A DNA stretch of 64,000 nt from Crambe crambe (taxonomy: Eukaryota; Porifera; Demospongiae; Poecilosclerida; Crambeidae), in the NCBI GenBank assembly GCA_963924555.1, contig OZ004595.1:6318599-6382598 (forward strand), in the 5' to 3' direction. Below are positions 21,982 to 34,000 of this stretch, piece by piece; position 1 is the stretch's first letter, and the number at the start of each line of letters is the position of its first letter. Below the pieces are notes generated by a model, which was not told the DNA's origin, ran no database searches, and worked only from the letters and a program-made list of their open reading frames with translations. Position numbers and translations under genes: made by a program.

Positions 21982-24900
21982 TTACCAGGCAACAGAGACC
22001 CTGCTGGTGTTATCACCAGGTGACATGGGGGGAAGGTGATCCAGATCTGTGGGTCGGTACTCGGCAAGGGGGTCGTGGTACTTGTGAGAAGGGCCGAGGT
22101 TTTCCTGGGAGCCATGAATAGTGGTGGTAGTGGCAGGGAGGGTGATGGGGTGGGGGCTGCGATGATAGACCTTCTTGTTCAGGAGAGGAGACTGTGACTG
22201 TGGCGAGTTCAGGTATGCTTCAGCTGGGAGGGAGTCGGCACGGGAATGGGCAGGGCCAACCAGTGGGGATATGGGACTAGGGGTCCGAATACCATTGCTA
22301 AGACACATGGACTTGATATGAAGGTTTTGAACCTGCATAAACGTTAGAATGATTAGTGTACATAGTAATATTGCAAGACTAACATTTCAACCTAATAACC
22401 TCCAAAAGAGAACAAACTCTACAAAGGACAAAAGGATGGATCCCAAGTATTCACCACTGTAGGTGAGTTCCTCAGACTTAATGCTCTCTCCTTACCTGTG
22501 AGATAAGTCCTTCGAGTTCCCCTGCCAACTGGTCTCTCTTGTTTGTCTGGTTAGAGAGTTCTCTCTCTAAGGCCACTTCCTGGTCCTGCAGCTGCCGAAG
22601 GGGTGGGGGGTTACTCTTGGGTAGCGTGGCGCTAGGACCGACATAGATCTTGTAGGAGGCCTTGGAAGAGCTGGGCAACCTTGCAGGCAATGTTCCACTA
22701 CCACCAGCTGGGAAATCGAAATCATTCATGAGAATATCCAACTCCATGCTTAGTCGCCTAGGAGAAAACACAACCATCATCAAATGAATTAAAACTCATA
22801 TACACCAAAGTTTCAAATGATGCTAGATAGCAAACTATTGGCCCCACTGAGGCTTCTGTTGAGGGTGATATTCAAGGGAGTGTCTGTCAAGGGGAAATAT
22901 TTTGCAAGTAGTTATAAAACTGTTTCTCCTTTATTAGGATTCCATCCATACTCGGCTCTAATCTATTGTGTCTGGCCCAGAAAAAGCTTCACAAAATGAG
23001 ATTGTAATGGAACACCAGAGAAAGAAATTTTGATTTGCTATTGAGAGTGCTTGTATCATCCCAGCTATTGTGATTTTATTGCCCAATTGTAAACACATTG
23101 CACAAGTCAATTGGGCACAGAAAAAAAGTCTACGATTGTCAAAATTTAACCACAAAAATGCAAGTAGGCTTAAAAAAGAATTGGATCTGTTTACGTTCAC
23201 TGATTAACATCAGAAATATCCCCTTGGGCAGCTGTTGTGCAACTGCTACAGACCACTGGCTTAGTCAAATTCCTGCAGCTACTATGTAATTCATGCAGAA
23301 AGTAAACAACTGAAGGGGGCAAACTTCAAACAACAGCATGACTTTAAATGACTCCAAATAAGTGTAATTCAACAGCTGGAACATCAAGGGACTAGAACCT
23401 TTCTGGATAAACCAGTTATTGCCGGACACCACTAAACAAAATTCCTTTCATACTTGTTAATCTCAGCCAGCTCCTCTTGACTCTGCTGGCACTGGTGAGA
23501 TGATTTTCCCTTCTGTGTTGGAACAGAATGGACCACCACCTTGCTGGCTCCATGTGACGGGGAGTCGTGGGGATCGGGACTGGGACTAGGGGCGTGATTG
23601 ACACTGAGTGGCTCTCCACTGTTAGCACTGCTCACAGTTCCCGTCTCATACTGGAACCGTGCCACGCCCCCACTGGAGGTGGAATCAGGGGAACCAGAAC
23701 TGTTGGTGCTGAGGCTGCCCTTCTTTTGGCGTCCCTCAGAGGAAGAGGGCGGGGCAGGGTGCTTCTGAGGAACAGGCTTAGAGATCTGGGCCCTCTTGGG
23801 GGAGGTATGTGGACTTCCTATTCTGATCATCGTGGGTTTATGGGCATGTCCATTTTCAAGCCTGCATGGAATGGAGAGAATTAAAATGTGAGCTGTGAAA
23901 TCCATAGAGAGATGGTGGCTGACATGGATACTTAAACAACAAGCAAACAAATGACCAGAATTCCTTACTGCCTAAAAGGAAAATACTTTGTTCTACTTGA
24001 ATGAGAAGGAAAGAAGCTCAAATGTGTTTTAGCATTTGATCTAGAAAGAAGCTATATATATGGATGCTCCAGTCCTTGTTAGAGCTGAAGGAAAGAAGCT
24101 CAGATGTGTAGGCTCTGCATGCTCTGGCCACTTCAGCTAGTCCTTAAAGTACTCTCCAATTAGAACACAAACAGATTCATTGTTGGCGATAAAACATCAT
24201 TTTTCAAGGCTGGCCATCCTCAATCATCATGTGAAATGCTACACTCCATAACTCATTCTCATGGTATCAATTTTCAATGATCATTTCATAACAACATCAA
24301 ACACTCAATCCCAACCAGTTAGCTCATACATGTTTGCTCAGCGATGCAGTCCCGAGCAACCAAAACTTAATTCCTTATAGGGGAAGTTGAAATATGATAT
24401 ATTGCAGCTAGTGATTGCCCACAGGCCGAATACTAGCTGACTTCTCTATCATCTGTTAATTGACCTAACGAGCAGCCAGAAACAATCTTTCCTGCATGTC
24501 TGTATGTGTGTATGTATGTGGGTGCGTCTATCAGTCTGTATGTACACACATACCCATTAGAAGAACTGTTCTGTTGAGAGTTGATGAGCCTATAAGAAAA
24601 CAGACAGTGACTCTTTTTAAGTCGATCAGTATATATGTATAAGGATTCTTTGGCCTTGAAGGTAAATATTAAGGCAATGGCCATGTTGATATGACTGAGA
24701 GCCATTAAAACACTCACACTTGGTTAGTCCCAGACCTTAAAATTGGCAGCTGGTAGGATCTAATCACTTAATTGATTGTTCAGTTCTCTGGACTTAATTG
24801 TACACCATAACAACCATGCCATCATAACAGCTGGTTCTCATGTCAGTAAATCATCAGTATATTATCAATAATCTGTCAGTAAACTATACTTTCATAGACC

Positions 24901-27900
24901 ATAGCTTTACCACTAATAAAATTAATTATTAGCTTTCCACTGACTAGAAGTGGCCACAATGAAGGAGCATGACCTAGAACAGCGAGACACTGTTCATTAT
25001 ATCCCAGACAAGCAGGTAGGGGTATGTTCTTCCCCCATAATAATAGGCATGTCGCAAAACCTAAACAATCCTTCCCTCCTTCTTCAGTGCTATAATGTGT
25101 ATTGGTTCATTTCCAAGACTGCATTGTGTAGCTGTAGTGCATTACTTACATATCAGTCAGAGCTTGCATAGATGAGTCAGGCTCGTCTGCCTTGCCAGAG
25201 CCAACACTACGAGAATGAGAAAAATATGCAGTCATCACATGAAGTAATCATCACATGCTTGCATTTACAATATTGGGCATAACCCCTTGTACGTAAAAAG
25301 TCATTAACCCCTTGCTTACCTGATCATAGACGTCCTTGGGGAGTTGAAGATGAAAGGGGTCTTGGGTTCGTTCCAGATGCGTCCCCCATGTGCACGTCCG
25401 TTCTGCCCGAGAAGGCGATGGTGCCAGGACTTGTGACCCTTGCTGGCACTGTTAAACTCCATCACTTGATGACTGGCTGTGTGCTTGCCAGTCACACGAC
25501 CTTTTAAGAAACACATCTACACAGAAAGAGAGAGAAGATGATGCTGTTTGAGGTCAGAGGATGTCAAGGAAATGTTTCATTCATAAGGAGTACTTATGGC
25601 TGTCTGAATAGAGAGAACCTTCCTCTCTTCAATGCACCTTCCCTCACTTCCTCCCCTTCCCTGTTTGAGGCAATTTTCACACAGCAAGGGACTAAACTTG
25701 ACCTGTTGATTGCCTCCAGGCATAAATATGTTCAGTTAAATAGGGTTCAAGTATAGGAAGCGACATACAAGTCAGTCAAAACCCATGATGAAGAAGGAGC
25801 CACATTAGTGCAGGCATGCACACACCAAACCTCTCCACTCCAACCCTATTCACAAGTACTAACATGAAGCCATTGCTATTTCATCCATTAGAGAAGTCCA
25901 GTGATTCTTCCTCTATGCCAGACACAACTAAGAGATTCACAGACACTCTAGATGTAAGAGTTCTCCACTGCTTCCTGCTCCGCACTCTTATCTCATGCTG
26001 AATTCAAACCTCCTGCTCTTTCCTGTCATGCAAATCAATCGAGGGTGCCTTTACTTTTTAATTGTGGACTATTTCCCCTAACTCATCCCACCCTTCCTCT
26101 CACTCATCCCCAGCCAAACTTCTCCCTGCCAAGATCCAGCACTTCACATACCATTCCACTACAACGACGAGGTGTGGAATTGACATCTAAAGCCAGATTG
26201 TTTGTAGCACTACATAAGGTGGTCTATTCATCATTTAATTAGCTCTGAAAAGGAAGCAATACCTGCCATTGAAGTACACCTTCTAAAGATCTTCTAATTT
26301 TGGCCTCAATTTCTACTCCACATCATAACATCAAATAGTACATGAATGAAGGATTTCTAGGACATGATTCCATGTGTAGCAATTTAACTGGGAATGTGAA
26401 ATTCCCCTATCTACCCACACCACCACACAATGTGATCTCACCTGGCAGAGGTTGAAGTTGTTGCATTGAGTGCATTGGTATCTAAGAAAACAAGGGGAAA
26501 ATATAATTATTATGCTGCAGGAGAAGAGACTAACTTACCGGAAAGCCACCAAAGGTTTTCGAGTGCAAACGGCACAACGCACGTGGTGCACAACTGCAAG
26601 TAAAAAGAACACACAGAACAGGCAAAGGTCATTGGATCTCTTGAGGTCAAGGGTTGAGAATTAATGGGGCGTGGAGGCACTGGAGTCATATAATCTCTCC
26701 TTTATATGAGGTCACCAAGGTTAATTTGCATACCTCTATCCATTGCAGGCATGCGGTGGTAGAGAGTGAGCCAGTTGAGGAAGGCAGGCCCAGGGAGAGT
26801 GGTAAAGAGTTTGGAGAATTCAAACTGAGAGAGCCACTGTCTCTTGATACCTCCATCCTGTTCCTCGTCCTCTATGTCCTCTGCAGAGCGCACAAACACC
26901 AGGCACTCCCGCCACACCTTCTCAGGGCCTTCAATCCTTGCGTAGAGTTCCTCCTGCAGTGTGCCTGCAAGCTAGAGAGAGAGAGAGAGAGCAGAGAGAA
27001 GAGAGTGAGGGAGTGCTGACGTATTGATTCGTGTTGACATACCTGTTGTGTGACAGTGCAGTAATATGCAATATCAGTAGATTCCATGGCTCCATTTGAG
27101 TTTGCCAAGACACTGAAAAGATCTGCAGAGAGAGAGAGCATTATGACAACAAAACACGACAAGAATCCCATCCATGGATGGATGGACTCTCTAAAATGAG
27201 CAAAAGTGCTTGGAATGTAGTTCCTGAAGTCTCTACCACAAGTTTCTCACAACTGCACAATATTTACAGCATTTTGACACACACCAGATTAGGAATGTAA
27301 TGATGTTAGCAGAAGCCTTCCATTCTTGGATACTGTAACACGACTTGTGGGAAAACATTCCAAGGGCTTCTGCAGATTATTAACCGATCCAGAAATTTAA
27401 GTGGATGTGGTTGAAATAGCCATGGTTTTAAGTTACTTATCCTTCCCTTTTCAATGGTTGGATACATGGCATGCACTCTTGGCCCTGAGGAACAGATAAG
27501 TGTCGTGTGATACTTGGCAAGCATATTTGCACACATTTGTGATTATTTACAACCACAGCTATTCAACCCAATAAATCATCGTAGTTTCAGTTTCTTTGAC
27601 TCACATCGTGCTTTCTCTGCAGATTTTGAGCCTGACAAGAGACAGAAGGTGATTTTGAGAGAGCCAGCGTCTATTTTCCCGCCAGTAGAAGACTTGTAGT
27701 TCATTTGTAGCCAGCTGGAGCACAGTTCCTCTGCTTCTTTGATCTCAGCCATCCCTAAGACAGGTCTGAGTTGGCGTAGACATGTGTACACCTCCGATAC
27801 TGCACTCAGGAGCTGGGACACTGGGACGGCCTCGTTGCGTAGCTTAGACTCCACCCCACTCATATGGAGAGCCTCTTGAATGGTAGCAATATCCAGGTGC

Positions 27901-28629
27901 CACACTGCACAGCACATTAAGTACATGTCCCTTGATTAATACTACGAAAGGTCATTCAAAAGGACTGCATTATTACGCTTTTAATAATATCAACCTCCAA
28001 GAACCAACAAAAGTACATTAATTTAAGGACATCAATCCTTGAAAGAGAGTAACTGAATACAACCTTCCAAACACTTCATTTGCCATGGAAACAAGTTTTG
28101 CTATTTGATATGAATGCAATCTTGCAATAGTACTGAATCCACTGCTATTTTAGCCATATTCACACCCATTATGAATACACTTGACAGCATATTTGAAGGT
28201 CTGCATCTCTTTAACAGCAGAGACACAGGGTCCCACTTCCCATGGAATACCTGAGGTTGCCTCACCCAGCTACCTATCCCACCACACACACACCAGCTGT
28301 CCACAAGTTCATACAGTGCATAGGTATATAGCTAGCTTGCTTACATAGAAAACTCTTCTGAAGTTTATGGAGCTTGAAGGCAATTCTGTACCTCTGATAT
28401 TGAATGTCATTCAAAGTAGCTGCAGAAAATGGAATAAGTACTGTAATTGTACACTATCTGCTGTTAGATAAATTGGTGTACAACCATTTTACCAGCTGCA
28501 TGGCTACATGCCTCAGGCATGCTGAGCTCAGCACATGTGCAGCTAGCAGTAGGCTCCTAAACTTTTAACTTGCTCTAACCCTTAGCCCTAATAGTTTAGC
28601 TCACCTAATCCACCTAGCAAAGTATTCAT
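21982..28629 (-). CDS. Dystrobrevin/dystrotelin-like protein (EF-hand-like region, ZZ finger, coiled coil)
   Basis: The family links the cytoskeleton to membrane glycoprotein complexes. A 25-nt first exon (28605-28629, MNTLLGGL) joins in phase to 28345-28419 (TLNDIQYQRYRIAFKLHKLQ) and then to WHLDIATIQEALHMSGVESK. This aligns with the start of dystrobrevin (STYRTACKLRFVQ, then IWNVIEAL). Next come ARYLFSVLANSNGAMESTD (EF-hand-like part) and a region ending FLNWLTLYHRMPAMDR. The ZZ zinc finger follows: VRCAVCTRKPLVAFRYQC, CNNFNLCQMC, then FLKGRVTGKHTASHQVMEF. A long Ser/Pro-rich linker and a short helix (QDQEVALERELSNQTNKRDQ) precede the C terminus, with the stop at 21982-21984. No spectrin repeats or WW domain are seen, so it is not full dystrophin. 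Small exons in 24.5-25.2 kb are less certain. Confidence 0.82.
22385..22450. repeat. Fragment of the GAGGACAA repeat family
   Basis: AACCTCCAAAAGAGAACAAA followed by CTCTACAAAGGACAAAAGG matches the interior of the elements near 9035 and 12420. It is intronic in the dystrobrevin-like gene. Confidence 0.45.
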
Positions 28630-29046
28630 CGTGGAAGTTTCTTTCTCAAAAACAATACGAGTTGATTGGAACAGATTTAACAATTGAGCTCAGTGAGTCA
28701 GTTCTTTGCAGTCTAAACGTTATATATAGACCTTTCTAGCTAGATATGAAGGAATACTTTTAACACGGGCTGCAATCCTTTATATCTGTTCTGTAGTCTC
28801 TTCTGTACTGCGCGCGTCACGGTGACAAGGTATGCTAGCTAGCTCAAGTGATTTAATAACCCGGAAGTGATCCGGAAGTCAATCAAGTGTACGTGTCTAA
28901 TGGATTTTTGTTAACCAGAGAGGTGATTGCTATGGTGATAGACCGTAAGGACATTAATGAGAACACAAAATAGGCAAAGGAGAGAGAGTGAGACTACTCC
29001 ATTGGTATGAGAAATATGAAAACAGCTACATTGAGCCTCTGGTTCA

Positions 29047-30815
29047 TCATCTTGTGCCATCTGTCTTTTCCATCTGGACTATTCTGAATTTGGTAGGAGA
29101 ATTTAATAATTAAGAAAAACTATAAACCACAACTGTTATTCCAACTATATTTGTGATTCTAATAATATTGGCCTGACATCACAGCAAGGATTTGAGGATA
29201 CGGTTTTAACTGGTCTGCAAATGCCCTCATCTCATTTCCAATGAGGTCTTGCCCTGAGGCTGTGATTACTGACAACTCCACAAGGTAGCGATCAGACACA
29301 GAGTGAGCACCTTCCAGATCTCCACTGTCCCCCGGCTATTGTGGGATGGGAGGGGCATATTATTGAGGTGAAAAAATACAATTGTGGCAATATTTGCTAC
29401 TCTTATAAGAGCCCACCTGAGCTCTATTTATAAACATGTGGTAGGAGAAGCTATACAACTCATCCAAAACAATTTAACTATTATCAATACAGGGCTGAAT
29501 CCAGACCGTCAGCCCTAACTGCATGCCTCACTGAAATGGCTGCTTGCCGGTACTTAATCAATCACTTGACATGCAACAGAGTGAGAAGCCCTGGTGCCAT
29601 TGTCCAGACAACACTCATTAGGGGGGTAGGGCTTGTGTGCCATCAACCAAGTAAGAATAGTACACTTCTCTATCAAGAGCTAATTTCCTCTGATGTGACT
29701 ACAAAAAAGCTCTGATCTATAAAAAAAATATGGCCTCACCAAATAACTACATTGTTTACTTGGTGCATCACATTTGAGGCATGCAGTCTTAAATAAAGAA
29801 TGGGGAGGGCTGTACATGTTTGATGGGTGCAGATAGGTACCTATAGTGTTCACTATACCATTAAGGATTGAGGAGGAGTGTAAAGATACCATAAGGTGGT
29901 GTGAACGGAGAGGGATAGGTAGTTCAATATACCATAAAGGGATACCATAATGGGTACAGATGGAGGGGTGTACATACCTATAGTTCACTATACCATAAAG
30001 GGGATACAAACACATGTTCAATAGAGCGCTTGCATGCATCCTTTTACCATGCCAACAGCAGCCATTCATAATAAATTGTGCACCAAAATGGATGCCATTG
30101 GCATGGTAAAAGGATGCATTGCAAACGCTTATAGATGAGAAAGGGTTTATTCCTGCACTGCACTGGTACAAGTATTATTACATGCTTGGACAGTGATAAT
30201 ACCTACCTGAAAGAGTTTAAAAACGGAGACTTTCATTTGGCCCTTCCTGAAGAGATAACCTTTGTAGAGTAATTCTGTTATGACTCTGAAGTACGTAACA
30301 TCATCAGTGTTGAAACCACATTTAATACATTACACTGACCACTTACACAAATCCTAGTTCCTTTAGGCATTCCTTGAGGTTGTGACTGCATGCAGTGACA
30401 ATACATGTCCTTATAGCTGCTGCTCTATTTGCATCACCAACATCCAGCTGTCCTGTGTAGATTAGGTGCCTGAAATAGGTAAGGCGTCGTCAGCATTAGA
30501 AATCCAATGTAGAACGAACACATATATATACCATGTACCATGGAGCATCAGGAGAATCCAGCGACTGTCTGACCTTTACCACAGTCATAGCATTTCCAGC
30601 ATCTGATAGACATAGAATAATTAAGCTGACTAAGGCGAGCATACAGCGTTACCTATCCTATAACACAATTCCCTGTCGAGAAAAGGGATCCCTCCACTCG
30701 TGGCGTAGTCACACAGACCTCGCAGTCTGTCTAGGAGAGAAGGTAATTCAGCTTCGGTGACACTGCCGAACAAAAGCTGTTCATTGTGTTGCTGACCAGA
30801 TTTGGCAGACATCAT
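29047..30815 (-). CDS. MED18: Mediator complex subunit 18
   Basis: MED18 is a head-module subunit of Mediator, which bridges activators and RNA polymerase II. Exons read on the minus strand: MSAKSGQQHNEQLLFGSVTE onward to LRGLCDYATSGG and FLDRELCYR; then DAGNAMTVVKVRQSLDSPDA with PWYM; then HLIYTGQLDVGDANRAAAIR; then VITELLYKGYLFRKGQMKV; then SDRYLVELSVITASGQDL and FADQLKP; and finally IVQMEKTDGTR before TGA 29047-29049. Each block lines up with human MED18 (RLRGLCD, GAPWHLRYLG, GHLFRKGIMK, YLVELSVVAPAGQD, LKPLVHLEKID). The total is about 205 residues, normal for the family. The final intron has a GTATCCTC donor. The long intron at about 29346-30200 holds repeats and a hairpin. Confidence 0.92.
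29815..30005. repeat. Imperfect tandem repeats in a MED18 intron
   Basis: Recurrent blocks combine CTATAGTTCACTATACCATA, TACCATAAAGGG and GGTACAGATGGAGGGGTG in loose tandem. The minus-strand open frame across them (29680-30171) is repeat-derived and was not called as a gene. Confidence 0.6.
30023..30130. repeat. Near-perfect long hairpin in a MED18 intron
   Basis: TGCATCCTTTTACCATGCCA, extended by one A (30035-30055), is exactly complementary to 30098-30118. Outside it, AGCGCTTGCA pairs with TGCAAACGCT with one mismatch and one bulge, giving a stem of about 31 bp with a loop of about 42 nt. It could be a small inverted-repeat transposon or a precursor-miRNA-like fold. Direction is unknown. 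Confidence 0.65.
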
Positions 30816-30847
30816 GTCGACACCTTACCAGATAAGTATCTTGGAAA

Positions 30848-30859
30848 TGCGCATGCGCA
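30848..30859. promoter_or_regulatory. NRF-1-like palindrome upstream of MED18
   Basis: TGCGCATGCGCA is a perfect 12-bp palindrome 33 bp upstream of the MED18 start codon. It matches the NRF-1/alpha-Pal consensus known from animal housekeeping promoters. Similar CATGCGC cores lie near other gene starts in this window. Confidence 0.6.
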
Positions 30860-31000
30860 ATTATTTATGTTATTTGTAATATTGAGTGATATGAGTCAGA
30901 TGATGCCGTCCACTGTAGGGTGGAGCATTGGTATTTACTACACTGTATCCCTAACATTATATGGCACCTCAAAACAAACAAAAAAAAAACAAAAAAAAAG

Positions 31001-34000
31001 TCATGGAGGGTTCTCTTCGTCCAGCTGGAGCCAGTCAAAAAATGGTTTGACAACCATGAGCGCATTCCCTTTGCCAAACTTCTCTGTCCCCTTGTCCCGC
31101 CATGTGTAAAAATCCTCCTCCTCCATAATCTCAAGGTTGTAAAGAATGTTAAACATTTCATCCAGTAACTCTGGAGGGAGGGAGGGTGGCAAAAATGTCA
31201 TCATCACCTTCAATTCAGTAACAGCTTACTTGGGGGATGTTTTAACTTTGCAACAGCTACTTGAAGACCATAAAGAACTTCCAAAGAATATTTGGCTCTC
31301 TTGCATTCTTTAATGACCCCACACCGTCTCTCAAACAAGTCCTTCTTGAAGATAGCACTGTCTCCTAAGCCTGAAAAGATCGGCACTCATTAATCATCAA
31401 TGAGATGGCAATATAACAAAATACATCACTCACACCAGATTTTTCTTGGCAAAGGCAATCAGATTGCTTATTACAAACCTGTGACTGTAGCAAAGACTAC
31501 ACTGAAGCCCAGACTCCTGATAAATCTTGCAGAGTTGAGATCATAGGACTTGAATTTCTGAATACAATGAAACAAGGCTCTGTGATGATGTTCAATAAAA
31601 TTGTGAATTGACTTACTTCTAATGAGGTCATGATATCTTTGTTGGTCTGATCAGATGATAACAATTCCTGCAGGCCTGCTATATGGTAAGGTGGTGTTTC
31701 TTCTGGCTGCAAGAAGCCAAGATTCTGTTTTGAGAAGAAGAGATAAGATGATTCATTCAACACCACCCAATTAAGTATCACCTGTCTCTCCAAAAATTCC
31801 CCCAAGTCCTCAGCCCTCATGCCGAGAGAGGCCCAGTCCAGTCGTGACTGGGTCCAAAGGTCTCTCACAGCTTCCTGTGACCCCAACTCACTCAAACACT
31901 GCCACAGCACCTTAGCCACCAAAACTGCTGCTTTCCCCGACTCCACCTAGAGAATGTCACATGACCAAAATTAATTCAGCTTAATTACAGGGGTTGACTC
32001 ACCAAGGAGGACCTGATGCTACCCAGCAAAGCGAAGTTGATGGTGGAGTGGGCCATGACAGGAGTGAGCACTTCCCCCAAGTAGTCCCAGATCTTGGGAA
32101 TGTCTATACTCATGTCATCGGCATACTCCAACACATCATTCAGCCTAAACATGCAGAGAAGTGGAGTCCAAACAAAAGAATCTTAATTGGATGGGACTTA
32201 CCCATCTAGAAACTGATAATGGGGAAGTATTTTCTCGTGAATTAGTTGTCTGAAGAGTCTTCCTGTACAGATCCTTTGTTCTGCTTTACGTTCCAACACA
32301 TGGTTGATGCCCTCCCTAACCACCATGTTCATCATTGCAGATAAACCCACTTCCTTCATATACTCCACAGCTTCCTGTATAATTTCCTGTCACATGATAT
32401 ATGTATATATAAAGGAACCACACCCACCTTTAGATCTGAATTAGTTACGAACTCTTCAATAATGGATATAGTCTTTCTCTGTACAGTTGCTTCATCAAGT
32501 TTGTCCTTTGTGGAAGGAGTAGGTTTTAAAATGGCCTGGGCAGGAGCATCTCTTGATGGAGGAGGATGGGCTAGAGGTGGGTGTGTCTGCTGAGTCTGGT
32601 TGGTGAACTTGCTCACTGTCATCAAAGCAGCTTCTTTCTCCGATTCCAGGGTAGTGTGGGATTGCTTCACCCCTGACCCTGATCCCTTCACAGGACCACG
32701 TCCTTCAGATTTCTTAGAACTAGACCTATTGGCAAATTTTTCAATTCTGAGGAAATTCTTCTCATTTAAGGAATGGATGGACCAACCTTCTCCCTTTACC
32801 CTTGTTCCATCCAGTGGGTCGGAGGCTGGTGTTAGGCCCCAGGGACATCTGCAGGCAGCAGTTTCATTCACCGCACATTCATTGACTCCACCCACTGAAA
32901 CTGCTTACCTGAGCACCACTTTTCTCCTTGGCACGTCTGCTGAGGAGACCTTGAAGTTTGCTATGATCCACCTTTTCCCTTTCCCTCTCCCTATCCCTAC
33001 GGTCTCTCTCAGGCTTCTGTGACCACTCGTCCTTGGAACCTCGCTTACCATCACGCCCACCCCCTCCTCGACCCATTACCATATTTAGGACTTGGTGTTG
33101 CTGTACCATCTCTTTCTCCGTCTCTTCCTGGAGTTTGCTCTCCCTCTCTCTTTCATCCTCAGACCCATGCTCATTGTCACACTCATCCTCTCCTCCCGTC
33201 CTCAATTCCTTTTCTTTCACCTCCTCTTCCTTGGCCTCGAGGCGAATCTAGCCAATCAGAAAACACACACATCACTTATCCCACATCATCGTTTCATCAT
33301 TCCCATTCCATCCCTATAATATTCCATTCCATTCTGACCTGGTCTATGGTCTTCAGCTGTTTATCCCGTTGTATAACACGAGGGACCCATTCATTATTTC
33401 TCAGCTCCTGCACATCTTGCAACATGAACTTGATGCGAGCAGGAATCTTCCCCTTCTTGATAATATCAGTGATACGCTTGAAGTAAGCATCCATTCGACT
33501 CTAGCAAAATAATATTAGCACAGGAACAATTTCCCTAGTGCAGAAATGTACAAATCACTCACTTTAGCCTCAGGCCTGTCCAAGTCCCTACCAGTGGTTT
33601 TTATCAGTCCAGCAAAACACTCCAACGACTCTTCATCTGAGGAGGACTTGAGAAGTCTAGTGATGCACTCATGCATAATAATCTCTGACAACATCTTCAG
33701 TTTGAAAAGTTCCCCTATGAATCTGATGTTGCCTAATGACCGCTTCCTCATCCTAGTCATCTGATTGGTCAGTTCTCCTTGCAGCTCAAGACGCTTCTCC
33801 TCCTGTTATGTCAGCATATTTGCTTTTCAAGACTAATCCATTATTATAACCACACCCCTCACCGTCTCAGCCTTCTCTATGGCTTCCTTCATGGTTTCAA
33901 TGGTCTCATCATCTTTCTTATCCTTCCCAAACTCCTGTTGCAACTTGGTGAGGAGCATTCGACGAAAGTTGGTGCTCTTTGTCTTGCCCTCCTCCTGAAC

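Noticed and set aside
29680-30171. 163-codon minus-strand open frame
   Set aside because: It lies in the long MED18 intron across tandem repeats and one hairpin arm, with no family resemblance.
32600-33486. Plus-strand frames rich in Ser, Leu and Pro opposite the eIF4G linker
   Set aside because: They are antisense shadows of the R/E/K-rich eIF4G coding exons and recur opposite each paralogue.
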